Below, one piece after another: positions 40,852-49,862 of a DNA stretch of 64,000 nucleotides (position 1 is the first letter of the stretch; every line of letters starts with the position of its first letter). Both the position numbers and the translations under genes were made by a program. The notes below the pieces were generated by a model. That model ran no database searches and was not told where the DNA came from. It was given only the letters and a program-made list of their open reading frames with translations. Origin of the DNA: a virus. The stretch is taken from the IMG/VR virus record IMGVR_UViG_3300036781_000806, positions 1-64,000 of that record; one strand, given 5' to 3'.

Positions 40852-42834
40852 ATGCTTTCAATTGATACCCTGTCCGGCCAGTGGTCTAGCCTTTGGACAC
40901 CGCCCGCACGTCTACCGCTCAGCCAGTGGGTTGAGCAGCACTTCCATCTCACGACCGATTTTGCGACCCGCAACGGGTTGCTCCGTCTGTACGGCTGGCA
41001 GCGTGAAATCTTCGACGCCTTCACGGACCCACGCACGACCGAGATTACTTGCTGCGTGGCGATTCAGCTTGTCAAGACGCTTTTCATTCAAGCTGCCCTG
41101 GCGTACGCTATCGCGGAAGACCCTGGCCCGGTGCTGCTCGTGGAGCCAAAAGAGCAGGACGCCATGGCGTTCTCGAAGAAGCGCCTAAAACCCATGATCG
41201 AGGCCAGCCCGTTGCTGCGCCAGATCATCCGGAAGGACGTTAAGCGTGACAACACAATCCTCTCGATGGACTTTCCAGGGGGGAACTTTACGGCTGTCTC
41301 AGCCCTGGTGCCCGGTAACTTAGCTGGCCGCACGATCCGCTATCTGTTATGCGATGAGACCGACAAATACGAGGTCTCAGCCGGTAACGCCGGTGATCCA
41401 ATCTCGCTTGCGAAAGGCCGCACTACCAACTTCGGGTCGCTCCGCAAGATCGTGCAGGTCTGCTCGCCCACCAACGAGGGTGAATCCAGGATCGCTCTTG
41501 CGTATGATGGCTCCGACCAACGCAAGCCGTGGGTGCCATGCCCACATTGCGGCCAGCACCAGATTCTAAAGTTTGATTCCGTGAAGTGGGGCGAGAAATT
41601 GCCTCCTGCACTCCGTGGTTCCGGCGATGCGGTGCCGGGTCCGACCTACTATCAATGCCTCCATTGCGAAGGCTTCTGGAACGATCTTGAACGCCGGAAA
41701 GCTTGTGAGCTTGTGGAATGGAGAGCCGACAAGCCCTTCAAAGGTCACGCTGGCTTCTGGATCTCCCACCTGTATAGCCCGTGGAACTCGCTGGAAGATC
41801 TGGCCTCAGACTTCTTAATCGCCAAGCGGAACAAGGAGACTTTAAAAGTCTTCATCACGGAACGTCTCGCTGAACTTTGGAAAGAGGACGGCTCCGTTCC
41901 GGACGATCAACGCCTTTACGCGCGTCGGGAAGAGTACGGGTGGGGCGAGGACGCCGTGGTGCCAGAACGCGGCTTGTTCCTGGTGGCCTCCGTGGACGTG
42001 CAAGAAAACCCGCCGCGTCTCGAAGCCTCCGTGATGGCTTACGGTCGTGAGAAAGAATGCTGGCTGATCGACTACCAAGTCATACAGGCCCACGCCGACG
42101 ATAGGGCGCGGACGCTGTTGCCGGTGACGGCTCCGGAACTCTGGAAAGAGCTTGACCGGCGTGTCCTTCAACGTGACTATCAGCACGCCTCCGGTGCCCT
42201 GATGCCGGTTTGGTTGATGGCCATCGACACCGGCATGCGGCCACAGCCTGTTTACAGCTTTGCTTTGCGTCATCCTCAACCGCTCTATAACGCGGCAGGC
42301 GGTCTATCCGTGCCTAGTCACCGCTCCGTCGTCCCCGTCAAAGGTAATGACGACCCGCTCAAAGTCATTTCGTTGATCTCGAAGGAGGACGCCGCCAGAA
42401 AGCGGCAAGGCGTCCGGATTGTCAGCATCGGTACGCCGCGCTGTAAGACCGAGATTTTCGACAACCTCCGATACGTTAAGCCCGATCCGGACGGAAAGCC
42501 CGTCGCCAACTGTTGGCACTTCCCAAAGGTGGAGCGGACCTATTTTGAGGGTCTGTGCTCTGAGCGTCGTGTCGTCCGGAACAACTCCGAGGTTGTTTGG
42601 CAGAAGATCAATCCACGCAACGAACCGTTGGATTTGGCTGTGTACTGCAGAGCAGCGGCCAGCATGGTGGGAATCGACCGCTTCAAAGAGCACCAATGGG
42701 CGGAGCTTGAACGACGCTTGAAGCCGATCGTTCAGCCGGATCAGGACGATTCGGAGCCAGACGCCGCGCCAGCCCTAAAGGTACCGCCGCCGCCCCAACG
42801 CCCGCGCCGCCTAGCTGGTTTCTCGCTCTCCTAA
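40852..42834 (+). CDS. Terminase large subunit (lambda gpA family), module 2
   Basis: 660 residues with the same layout as module 1: LYGWQREIFDAF, a Walker A-like CVAIQLVKT (68-76), Walker B LLCDE, a zinc module (CPHC, CLHC), and the nuclease region VDVQENPPRLEASV and DTGMRPQPVYSF. The ATPase P-loop is atypical in both copies in the same way (no GKT), so the family itself deviates. Intact, with no frameshift. TAA stop at 42832 forms part of a TAAATA box. Confidence 0.92.
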   Translation: MLSIDTLSGQWSSLWTPPARLPLSQWVEQHFHLTTDFATRNGLLRLYGWQREIFDAFTDPRTTEITCCVAIQLVKTLFIQAALAYAIAEDPGPVLLVEPKEQDAMAFSKKRLKPMIEASPLLRQIIRKDVKRDNTILSMDFPGGNFTAVSALVPGNLAGRTIRYLLCDETDKYEVSAGNAGDPISLAKGRTTNFGSLRKIVQVCSPTNEGESRIALAYDGSDQRKPWVPCPHCGQHQILKFDSVKWGEKLPPALRGSGDAVPGPTYYQCLHCEGFWNDLERRKACELVEWRADKPFKGHAGFWISHLYSPWNSLEDLASDFLIAKRNKETLKVFITERLAELWKEDGSVPDDQRLYARREEYGWGEDAVVPERGLFLVASVDVQENPPRLEASVMAYGREKECWLIDYQVIQAHADDRARTLLPVTAPELWKELDRRVLQRDYQHASGALMPVWLMAIDTGMRPQPVYSFALRHPQPLYNAAGGLSVPSHRSVVPVKGNDDPLKVISLISKEDAARKRQGVRIVSIGTPRCKTEIFDNLRYVKPDPDGKPVANCWHFPKVERTYFEGLCSERRVVRNNSEVVWQKINPRNEPLDLAVYCRAAASMVGIDRFKEHQWAELERRLKPIVQPDQDDSEPDAAPALKVPPPPQRPRRLAGFSLS

Positions 42835-42837
42835 ATA
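42832..42837 (+). promoter_or_regulatory. TAAATA box before gpW, module 2
   Basis: CTCCTAAATACCCATGAGG; includes the terminase stop codon and ends 16 nt before the gpW ATG. A GAGG ribosome binding site follows. Counterpart of 31877-31882. Confidence 0.45.
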
Positions 42838-42853
42838 CCCATGAGGCGCACTC

Positions 42854-43096
42854 ATGGATTGGCAAGACCATTTAGCGGAAGACGAATTAGTAGACGGCCG
42901 TCCTGAGTTTACGCGGCGCGATCTCAAAACGATCAACCATGCGATTGCGGCAGGCGTGTTGGAAGTCCGTTACAGCGACCGCACCGTTCGTTATAACTCC
43001 ACCTCGGATCTGTTGAAGGCGCGGCAGACGATCCAGACCTACCTCGATTCACAGAACGGTACTGCTCGCATTCGGCAAGCACTGCTGTACAGCTAA
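42854..43096 (+). CDS. gpW-like head-tail joining protein, module 2
   Basis: 80 residues; DLKTINHAIAAGVLEVRYSDR and SDLLKARQTIQTYLDSQN match gpW and module 1. Between terminase and portal; the stop is immediately followed by the portal ATG. Confidence 0.85.
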   Translation: MDWQDHLAEDELVDGRPEFTRRDLKTINHAIAAGVLEVRYSDRTVRYNSTSDLLKARQTIQTYLDSQNGTARIRQALLYS

Positions 43097-44665
43097 ATGG
43101 GACTCCTCGACAAAATCAAATCTGCGTTCGTATTGCGTCCAAACGCTGATGAGTCCGCACCCTTCAAAACCGGTGCGCTCGGATCTCCGAACGGCTACAG
43201 CGCTGGCGGCTACAACCGCCAGACGAAGACCTGGAACGCCTCGCCCCTCGGACCGAATACGCTCGCCGAGGTCAATCTCCAGACGATTCGCCGCCGCTCA
43301 CGTGATGCGATCCGCGATTCAGTGATTGCGGAGTCGGCCTTCTTGAAGTGGACCAGCAACGTTATCGGCTCCGGCATCGTTCCGCACTTTCTACATCCGG
43401 ACCCCAACACCCGCAAGACCATTCAAGCGGCGTGGGACTCGTGGATTCAGACCGCTGACTACGACGGCATCGACTCGTTCTACGGCCTGCAAACGCTGGC
43501 CGCAATGGAACTGTTCGCAGCCGGTGAAGTGTTTGTTCGCTTCCATACCCGCCGCGATGGTGGGTTCACGATCCAGTTAATCGAGTCAGAACAGCTTAAC
43601 GAGTTCCGCAACATCGCCATGACGAGCGACGGTCACGTCATCAAGATGGGCATCGTCTTCGATCAGGAAGACCGGCGACTTGGTTACGACCTCTGGGCTG
43701 TAAATCCGTACGACACCGTTGTGGTGACCGAAGGCGTCGGCCAGTACATCTTTGTTCCGGCTGACGAGATGTTGCATGTCATGCGGCGCACCAGGGCGGG
43801 ACAGCTTCGCCCCGTTGGTGGCCACATGTCATCCAGCCTGATCCTGCTTCAGCAGATTGAGAAGTATTGCGAAGCAGAACGCCTCCGCAAGGAAATGGCG
43901 GCGTGCTTTGCCGTCTTCATCACGAAGCTCACGCTGGACGACCAAGTTTTACCGCCCGACAACACGATCACGCCGTCAAGCGATCCGATGATGAGCGGCA
44001 AAGAAGAATCTCTGATTCAACCCGGAACCGCTCAATACCTGCTGCCCGGTGAGGACGTGAAGTTTTCGGAGCCGCCCGAGTCTGGCGATTTCAGCTCGTT
44101 CATGTCGCAGCAGCTCCACTTGTTCGCGGCTGCCGTGGGCGTGACCTACGAGCAACTGACCAACGATTTCTCGAAAGTGAATTTCAGTTCGATCCGTGCT
44201 GGGGTTCTGGAATTCCGCCGCGCGGTCGAGCAATACCAAGCCAACATCATCGTTCACCAGATGCTTGAGCCGATCAAAAAGCGCTGGATGAAGGAATCCG
44301 TACTTAATGGCTCGCTGGTTCTGCCGGAGGACTACTTCGTGGACCCGGCTCCGTACGAGGCCGCGAAGTGGGTTGCACCCGGCTGGAACTGGGTCAATCC
44401 GAAAGACGAGGTAGATGCCTACCAGACGGCGGTGCGGGCTGGCTTCATCTCCCGCACGCAAGTCGTGCGTGAGCAGGGCTTCGATCCCGAAATCATCGAC
44501 GCGCAGCAGGCCGAAGAGCGGAAGCGTGCGGCTGAGTTGGGGATCATTTACGACTCCGACCCCAACAAGGTCCTGATCGGGCGTGAGACTCAACCGCTCA
44601 CTCCGACCAACGTGGAGCCGGACTCGAACAGCAGCCAAGAGTCCGAGGAAGACGTTTCCAACTAA
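43097..44665 (+). CDS. Portal protein (lambda gpB type), module 2
   Basis: 522 residues, begins MGLLDKIKSAF. Shares WNASPLGPNTL, ADEMLHVMRRTRAGQLR, VTYEQLTNDFSKVNFSSIRA and FISRTQVVREQGFDPEIIDA with module 1. It forms the portal ring. The C-terminal Glu/Ser-rich tail differs from module 1. The stop TAA overlaps the TAAATA box before the protease gene. Confidence 0.9.
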   Translation: MGLLDKIKSAFVLRPNADESAPFKTGALGSPNGYSAGGYNRQTKTWNASPLGPNTLAEVNLQTIRRRSRDAIRDSVIAESAFLKWTSNVIGSGIVPHFLHPDPNTRKTIQAAWDSWIQTADYDGIDSFYGLQTLAAMELFAAGEVFVRFHTRRDGGFTIQLIESEQLNEFRNIAMTSDGHVIKMGIVFDQEDRRLGYDLWAVNPYDTVVVTEGVGQYIFVPADEMLHVMRRTRAGQLRPVGGHMSSSLILLQQIEKYCEAERLRKEMAACFAVFITKLTLDDQVLPPDNTITPSSDPMMSGKEESLIQPGTAQYLLPGEDVKFSEPPESGDFSSFMSQQLHLFAAAVGVTYEQLTNDFSKVNFSSIRAGVLEFRRAVEQYQANIIVHQMLEPIKKRWMKESVLNGSLVLPEDYFVDPAPYEAAKWVAPGWNWVNPKDEVDAYQTAVRAGFISRTQVVREQGFDPEIIDAQQAEERKRAAELGIIYDSDPNKVLIGRETQPLTPTNVEPDSNSSQESEEDVSN

Positions 44666-44668
44666 ATA
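44663..44668 (+). promoter_or_regulatory. TAAATA box before protease, module 2
   Basis: CAACTAAATACCCCTAGTG: includes the portal stop and ends 6 nt before the GTG at 44675. No Shine-Dalgarno sequence. Counterpart of 30067-30072. Confidence 0.45.
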
Positions 44669-44674
44669 CCCCTA

Positions 44675-46102
44675 GTGAATTTCATCCATCTACAGACGCG
44701 CCTGTTCGACACGCCGCTCGCGATCCTGGAATCCAAGTTCGAAGTGATCGTGCAGGCTATCGGTCCGCGTCTTGGGCTGGATCTGCACGGCTCCGCTATT
44801 GAAGCCGCGATCCAGACGCAGGCGGCTCAACAGAAGAGCTACAGCATGACTCCGGACGGAATCGCCGTCATTCCCATTCAAGGAACGCTGCTCAAGAAAG
44901 CCAGCGGATTGATGGCAATGAGCGGCTGCACCAGCTATGAATCGCTGGGCATGGTGCTCCAGGAGTGCATGAGTTCGCCCTCAGTAAAGGGCATCCTGCT
45001 CGACATTGACAGCCCTGGCGGTGAAGTCAGCGGGCTATTCGACCTAGCGGACTCCTTCTACTCCGCCAAATCCAAGAAGCCCAGCTATGCGGTAAGCAAC
45101 GATTCAGCGTTTAGCGCCGCCTACGCGTTGGCAAGTTGCGCCGACAGGATCTTCATCACCCGCACTGCGGGCGTTGGTTCGGTGGGTGTGTTTTGTTCCC
45201 ACGTGGATCAGTCAGCCGCCGACCAGAAGGCCGGTCTTAAGTTCACCTACATCAAGGCTGGTGCCAAGAAGACGCAAGGCAACCCGCATGAGCCGTTGAC
45301 CGAGCAGGCCACCAGCGATTTGCAGGCCGAGGTCCAGCGGGAATACCAGATGTTCGTTGAACTCGTGGCCCGCAACCGTGGCGTCGGCGCTCAATCCGTG
45401 ATCGATACAGAGGCCGGTTGTTTCTTTGCCGAGAACGCCATTCCGCTGCTCGCCGATCAGGTCGGCACGTTCGATGATGCGCTCGCCGCACTGACGGCCC
45501 TAGTCGCGGCGACACCGCAAGCGGCTTTTATAAATAGCTCTACCAATCAAGAGGCATCCATGAAGAAGAAAGCAACCACCACCGCGACCTCGGAAGAGAC
45601 ACCGCTCGTAGCAGCAATCGAGGCCGAGGACGAAATGGAGAATCCGGAACAATGCGCCACTCCGGACGCCGATCCGGACAACGACGACGAGGACGACGAA
45701 GACGAAAAGAAGCCCGAAGCCACCGACGTTAAGCAGATTCTCAATCTCTGCAAACTGGCCGGTGCCGATCTCTCCACCGCTTCCGACTTCATCACCAACG
45801 GCTTCTCGACCCAACAGGTAATTGACGCACTGGCCACAGAGCGTTCCACACGGAGCAACAAAACCAAAGTGAACACCACGATCAACACCGCAACCACCAC
45901 CGTTGATGCTCTCCAGGAGCAGGCGCTCGCAAGCGCCGACAACCCAAAGAAAGTTCTTGAGAACTTCAAGGCTCTCTTGCGAAAGAACCCGTCAGCGTAC
46001 GTGAACTACGTGGACAGCAAGCTCGAAGCGATGGCGCTGCCTTCTACCAAGCGCAAGTACGTTGCAGAGCTTGAAGCAAAGTACGGCCAGAAGTTGGCCT
46101 AA
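44675..46102 (+). CDS. S49 prohead protease with C-terminal scaffold, module 2
   Basis: 475 residues, GTG start. S49 motifs: DIDSPGGEVSG (110-120), nucleophile S147 in SAFSAAYALAS, lysine K198/K199 in AGAKKTQGNP. An acidic/Lys-rich scaffold with a DNDDEDDEDEKK run forms the C-terminal third. Same role as the module 1 enzyme; the protease domain is much better conserved than the scaffold. Confidence 0.87.
   Translation: MNFIHLQTRLFDTPLAILESKFEVIVQAIGPRLGLDLHGSAIEAAIQTQAAQQKSYSMTPDGIAVIPIQGTLLKKASGLMAMSGCTSYESLGMVLQECMSSPSVKGILLDIDSPGGEVSGLFDLADSFYSAKSKKPSYAVSNDSAFSAAYALASCADRIFITRTAGVGSVGVFCSHVDQSAADQKAGLKFTYIKAGAKKTQGNPHEPLTEQATSDLQAEVQREYQMFVELVARNRGVGAQSVIDTEAGCFFAENAIPLLADQVGTFDDALAALTALVAATPQAAFINSSTNQEASMKKKATTTATSEETPLVAAIEAEDEMENPEQCATPDADPDNDDEDDEDEKKPEATDVKQILNLCKLAGADLSTASDFITNGFSTQQVIDALATERSTRSNKTKVNTTINTATTTVDALQEQALASADNPKKVLENFKALLRKNPSAYVNYVDSKLEAMALPSTKRKYVAELEAKYGQKLA
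45531..45536 (+). promoter_or_regulatory. TATAAATA box inside protease gene, before nested scaffold
   Basis: TTTTATAAATAGCTC; the 8-mer TATAAATA (45529-45536) is identical to the T4 late promoter consensus. It lies 23 nt upstream of an internal ATG with AAGAGG before it (45560). Confidence 0.5.
45560..46102 (+). CDS. Nested capsid scaffold protein (Nu3-like), module 2
   Basis: In-frame internal ATG at 45560 (MKKKATTTATSEE) with AAGAGG 6 nt upstream would give a 180-residue scaffold, co-terminal with the protease, as in lambda C/Nu3. The preceding TATAAATA and the same layout in module 1 support separate expression. Confidence 0.6.
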   Translation: MKKKATTTATSEETPLVAAIEAEDEMENPEQCATPDADPDNDDEDDEDEKKPEATDVKQILNLCKLAGADLSTASDFITNGFSTQQVIDALATERSTRSNKTKVNTTINTATTTVDALQEQALASADNPKKVLENFKALLRKNPSAYVNYVDSKLEAMALPSTKRKYVAELEAKYGQKLA

Positions 46103-46120
46103 ACGGAGAAACACCCAACC

Positions 46121-46495
46121 ATGGCATACGAACAGGTTTCACACAAAATCAGCGCTCCGGCAGCCAGCGACCTTTCTGCTTTGCAGTACACCGCTGTCAT
46201 TTTCGACACAACGGCGGGGGGCAGCAAGATCGCCGCCGCTACAGCCGCCAAAAATATGGACGGCATCCTGCAGGACGCACCTAAGAGCGGTCAGGCTGGC
46301 AACGTCGCGATTGACGGAGTCTCGAAGGCAAAGCTTTCGGGCAGCGTCACGGCTGGCGATCAGCTCGAAATCGACACGGGCGGCACATTCGTTACCAAGG
46401 CAAGCGGTCAAGCAATCGCAAAGGCTTTGATGAGCGGTTCGTCGGGCGATGTCATCTCGGTCCTGCTCTACAAGAGCAACGGACTGTACGCCTAA
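46121..46495 (+). CDS. Capsid decoration protein (gpD-like), module 2
   Basis: 124 residues, begins MAYEQVSHKISAPAASDLS. Shares the LQ-D-P-SGQ strand block and the GLYA end with module 1. Located between protease and capsid. A GGAGAAAC leader precedes the ATG. Confidence 0.82.
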   Translation: MAYEQVSHKISAPAASDLSALQYTAVIFDTTAGGSKIAAATAAKNMDGILQDAPKSGQAGNVAIDGVSKAKLSGSVTAGDQLEIDTGGTFVTKASGQAIAKALMSGSSGDVISVLLYKSNGLYA

Positions 46496-46519
46496 GAGAA
46501 CCACGAGGAATAGAACCAA

Positions 46520-47509
46520 ATGAATCCCACAGTAAACGCAGTCCACTACGACAGCCCGTTGACCTTCGTATCAAACATGTACGCACAAAGCAACGATGCT
46601 TTCGTGGCGTCTAAGATCTTTCCGCTGGTTCCGGTGCCTCAGGCGTCCGACTTGATCTACACGATCAACAAGGGCGATTTCGCACGCAACTCGATGTTGA
46701 AGCGTGCACCCGGCACTGAGTCGGCAGGCATCGGCTACAACGTGGATACCAACAAGTCGTATCGCTGCGGCGTGTGGTCGATCCATCACGACATTCCGGA
46801 TCAGATTCGCGCCAACGCGGACGCTGCTCTGAATCTGGAGATGAACGCCTCAGAACTCCTGACCAAGGCAGCACTTATCAACCGTGAGGTCTCGTTCACG
46901 AGCACCTTCTTAGCCTCCGGCATCTGGAACACCCAGTGGACCGGCGTTGGCTCCAGCCCCTCCACCAACCAGTTCGTACAGTGGAACGATCCAGCCAGCA
47001 CCCCGATTGAGGACGTTCGCGCCGTTGCCACAAAGGTACATCTGAACTCCGGTGGTTTCATGCCGAACAAGATGGTGATCGGAAAGACGGTTTACAACGC
47101 CCTCCGCAATCACCCGGACATCCTGGACCTTATTAAATACCAGGGCACTCCGGCCAGCCCCGCACAGGTCACACTGAACGCGCTGGCTGCGTTGTTCGAC
47201 CTGGACGAAGTTGTGGTGACCGAGGCTGTTTACAACACGGCTGCGGAAGGTCAGACCGCCACGTTCAGCTACGTGAGCGATAAGACAGCGCTTCTGGCTT
47301 ACACGCCCTCATCTCCCGGCCTGAACGTTCCGGCCAGTGGCTATACCTTCAACTGGACCGGCCTGTTCGGAACTGGCGCAGCGGGCACCCGCGTTAAGGC
47401 GTTCCGGATGGAATGGCTCGATTCGCTCCGCATTGAAGTTGACCAAGCGTATGACATGCAGATCATGGACAACACCTTGGGCGGCTACTTCGTTACTGCC
47501 GTTGCCTAA
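46520..47509 (+). CDS. Major capsid protein (lambda gpE type), module 2
   Basis: 329 residues, begins MNPTVNAVHYDSPLTFVSN, ends GGYFVTAVA. Same domain plan as the module 1 capsid, but roughly half the residues differ by eye, so the two shells may not co-assemble. Intact frame. Confidence 0.88.
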   Translation: MNPTVNAVHYDSPLTFVSNMYAQSNDAFVASKIFPLVPVPQASDLIYTINKGDFARNSMLKRAPGTESAGIGYNVDTNKSYRCGVWSIHHDIPDQIRANADAALNLEMNASELLTKAALINREVSFTSTFLASGIWNTQWTGVGSSPSTNQFVQWNDPASTPIEDVRAVATKVHLNSGGFMPNKMVIGKTVYNALRNHPDILDLIKYQGTPASPAQVTLNALAALFDLDEVVVTEAVYNTAAEGQTATFSYVSDKTALLAYTPSSPGLNVPASGYTFNWTGLFGTGAAGTRVKAFRMEWLDSLRIEVDQAYDMQIMDNTLGGYFVTAVA

Positions 47510-47511
47510 AC

Positions 47512-47769
47512 ATGAGACTCGCCGAAACAAAAAACCGGGAAGACTGGCGCACAATCGCCAGTCTTGCCATTCCTGCGATGCAAGTTCGGAACCACCCGTT
47601 GCTTTGGAACGGCGAGATGCTCCCCATCGGCGCAATGTTCCCGGTAGAAAACGTACTGCCTCGGCGCATCAGGCAATTGTTTGAGCAGAACAAAATCGGC
47701 GTTGCCGTCGAGAGCGAGACGAAGCCAAAGAAAAGCAAGACTGGCCATCAGGCTGGCAAGAGGAAATAG
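47512..47769 (+). CDS. Small head-completion-type protein (85 aa), module 2
   Basis: Begins MRLAETKNREDWRTIAS 2 nt after the capsid stop; WNGEMLPIGAMFPVENVLPR aligns with the module 1 gene 27052-27285 and both have a Lys-rich end. Lambda FI position. Confidence 0.65.
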   Translation: MRLAETKNREDWRTIASLAIPAMQVRNHPLLWNGEMLPIGAMFPVENVLPRRIRQLFEQNKIGVAVESETKPKKSKTGHQAGKRK

Positions 47770-47771
47770 AG

Positions 47772-48188
47772 ATGGGCGTACAAAAATTCAAAAGAAAGGT
47801 CCTGGCTCCGTCGTTCGTACCGGAAACCACGGGCATCGCGCTTGCTGACCTCGCACAGGGAACAAACGGACAGGTGTTGATTGCCAACACTGGCGCGGCG
47901 ACCGCCTATCAAACCTTGTCAGGCGACGTGACTGTAAACCAGACCGGTGTTACGGCTGTGGGATCGGGCAAAATCACGAAGGCCAAAATCAAGATGTTCA
48001 CGGCGAACAGTGTAGCTGGAACAGGTTCGGCTCAGAATGTGGCACACGGTCTCGGCACCACCCCAACGTACGTGATCATCTCATCTCCGGATGGCGGAAC
48101 CCTGACGTATGGGACGCATGACGGAACCAACGTGAAGTTCACAGCGGGCGACAACTCGCACCACTTCGACGTTATCGCTTTCGCTTAA
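47772..48188 (+). CDS. Minor virion protein (138 aa), module 2
   Basis: Shares GSGKITKAKIKMF, NVAHGLGTTPTYV and the FDVIAFA end with 26741-27052. It has an extra N-terminal segment of about 35 residues (LAQGTNGQVLIANTG) found in phage fibre and collar proteins. Neck or surface role likely. Confidence 0.68.
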   Translation: MGVQKFKRKVLAPSFVPETTGIALADLAQGTNGQVLIANTGAATAYQTLSGDVTVNQTGVTAVGSGKITKAKIKMFTANSVAGTGSAQNVAHGLGTTPTYVIISSPDGGTLTYGTHDGTNVKFTAGDNSHHFDVIAFA

Positions 48189-48193
48189 CCAAG

Positions 48194-48481
48194 ATGGCAA
48201 ATTTCAGACAAGTGACGCCCTCGGTAAAAATCCAGGGATCGACAATTTCAGCCAGTTACACCGGAACGGCAGGACTTACGGCTGTTACCGGTGCATCCCT
48301 TGTCATGGTCTGCGCTACCACCGATTGCCACATTCGAGTAGGTTCGGCACCAACCGCCGTTTCAACCGATTTCTTCCTACCAGCAAAGACGGTCATCTAT
48401 TTGACTTGCAACCCTACCGACAAGATCAGCGCCATTCAGGACGCATCGGGTGGAACGATCTTCGTAAATCCATGCGGATAA
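48194..48481 (+). CDS. Virion-associated protein (95 aa), module 2 only
   Basis: Beta-rich, Thr/Ala/Ser-rich (ISASYTGTAGLTAVTGASLV) with three Cys. There is no counterpart in module 1, where the flanking genes are 17 nt apart. Probably a small structural protein. Confidence 0.6.
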   Translation: MANFRQVTPSVKIQGSTISASYTGTAGLTAVTGASLVMVCATTDCHIRVGSAPTAVSTDFFLPAKTVIYLTCNPTDKISAIQDASGGTIFVNPCG

Positions 48482-48482
48482 A

Positions 48483-48821
48483 ATGGCCTTCAATGATCTC
48501 ATCCGGCATGCATACGACACCTGCCTAAACGTCTTCGGCGTTCAGCAGGAAGGCATCACGGCTGTTTTCACTCCCCAAGACTACTCAGGTCCACAACGCA
48601 TCAACGGCATCATCTCGCCTCCCCCACTCGAAGAACAAGTCATTCCCGGTTCAATGACCGGCACGAGCATCGTTTACTTCTGGGTCTCGACTTTCGACAT
48701 GCTTCCTGTGCCGAAAATCGGCGACACGCTGACGCTCGATGGAGTGCTTTACAACTTGGACAAAGTGAACGTCGATGTGTACGGCGGAGCGATGCTCCAC
48801 CTGAGGCGTTCCAATGCTTAA
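48483..48821 (+). CDS. Head-tail joining protein, module 2
   Basis: 112 residues; TPQDYSGPQRINGIISPPPL and TLDGVLYNLDKVNVD are shared with 26412-26723. Neck/stopper position before the tail terminator, whose start it overlaps by 8 nt. Confidence 0.73.
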   Translation: MAFNDLIRHAYDTCLNVFGVQQEGITAVFTPQDYSGPQRINGIISPPPLEEQVIPGSMTGTSIVYFWVSTFDMLPVPKIGDTLTLDGVLYNLDKVNVDVYGGAMLHLRRSNA

Positions 48822-49287
48822 ACCCAGCCTCGTTGTGAACGCCGTGATCTCGACGCTGCAAACCATCGCGCCGTTTGTGGCCGCTATGAACGGGCCACAG
48901 AACATCAAGGCGCACAGCTTCGTCAACGGCCAAGTCGTCCCGATCATGACCGACATTTACGAGATGACAGCGCCCAGTTGCCTAGTCGTCTACGAGGGCA
49001 CGCTGGGCGGCAACTTCGACGGAATGACGATCTGGAAGCACCTCCTCACGATCTACCTGAAAGCGCCGAATCAAGCGACCATTCAAACGCCGTTGGGCTA
49101 TGAAGACTTGGTCTGGATGGTCGTAAACGGCGAAGTCAACAGCACGCAGCTCAACATCCGGCAAATCTCCGTCATTCCCGAAGTCAGCTTGATGGACACG
49201 CCCACCATAACCCGGATGACGGATGAATCGAGGACTGACTTCTTCAAGGTCGAATGCGTGTTTCCGGAGATCGGGGATTCGATGTGA
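48814..49287 (+). CDS. Tail terminator/completion protein, module 2
   Basis: 157 residues, close to 25941-26411 (MLKPSLVVNAVISTLQTI, SCLVVYEGTLGGNFDGMT, YLKAPNQATIQTPLGYEDLV). Probably caps the tail tube at the head end. An HNH endonuclease gene follows here but not in module 1. Confidence 0.76.
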   Translation: MLKPSLVVNAVISTLQTIAPFVAAMNGPQNIKAHSFVNGQVVPIMTDIYEMTAPSCLVVYEGTLGGNFDGMTIWKHLLTIYLKAPNQATIQTPLGYEDLVWMVVNGEVNSTQLNIRQISVIPEVSLMDTPTITRMTDESRTDFFKVECVFPEIGDSM

Positions 49288-49326
49288 CCTGTTGCGGTGT
49301 GCGGGCCTGCTCCATACATATGGCCG

Positions 49327-49806
49327 ATGCAAGAGCAGTGGAAAGCGATACCGGGTTTTGAAGGCGTTTATGAGGCAAGCGACCAGGGGCGAATACGGGG
49401 CCTGTCGCGCGTGGTCAGGAGGGGGCGCGGTTTCACCCGCTTGCCTGAACTGATCATCAAACCGGCAGGTTCAAGGTACCTGCACGTTTCCCTGGGGCGA
49501 GATGGAGTTCGCACCAATGCTTTCGTTCATCGGCTCGTCATGTCGGCCTTCTATGGTCCGAGCGACTTGACTGTGAATCACCGCAACCGGATCAAAACGG
49601 ACAACAGGCTCGCCAACCTTGAATACATGACGCAGACCGAGAACACGAGGGACGCATCGTTTCTGACACAGCAACAAGCTCAGGAAATTCGAGAGCTTTA
49701 TGCTTCCGGTGCAGGTTCCCAGCGGGCATTAGCAGTGCAATACGGAGTCTGCCATGCCACCATCTGGCTCATCGTGCACGGCCTCCGCTGGCAAGATGCC
49801 GCGTGA
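49327..49806 (+). CDS. HNH homing endonuclease with NUMOD4 domain
   Basis: 159 residues from the ATG at 49327. NUMOD4 (WKAIPGFEGVYEASDQGRIR) is followed by an HNH domain (FVHRLVMSAFYGPSDLTVNH, then NRLANLEYMT) and a C-terminal helix-turn-helix (QRALAVQYGVCHATIWLIVH). A free-standing homing endonuclease inserted between tail terminator and tail tube genes of module 2. It may favour spread of the neighbouring DNA and drive conversion between the two modules. Confidence 0.88.
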   Translation: MQEQWKAIPGFEGVYEASDQGRIRGLSRVVRRGRGFTRLPELIIKPAGSRYLHVSLGRDGVRTNAFVHRLVMSAFYGPSDLTVNHRNRIKTDNRLANLEYMTQTENTRDASFLTQQQAQEIRELYASGAGSQRALAVQYGVCHATIWLIVHGLRWQDAA

Positions 49807-49816
49807 CACCCATAGC

Positions 49817-49822
49817 TAAATA
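49817..49822 (+). promoter_or_regulatory. TAAATA box before tail tube, module 2
   Basis: ATAGCTAAATAAGGTTTC, 40 nt before the ATG at 49863, which has its own AGAGGA ribosome binding site. Counterpart of 25931-25936. Confidence 0.4.
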
Positions 49823-49862
49823 AGGTTTCGGGGCTACTGGCCCAGAGAGGACAACACATCTT

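Noticed and set aside
47134-47139. TAAATA inside the module 2 capsid gene
   Set aside because: In mid-gene, encodes the conserved-frame residues of the capsid, with no start codon near and no counterpart in module 1; treated as background.
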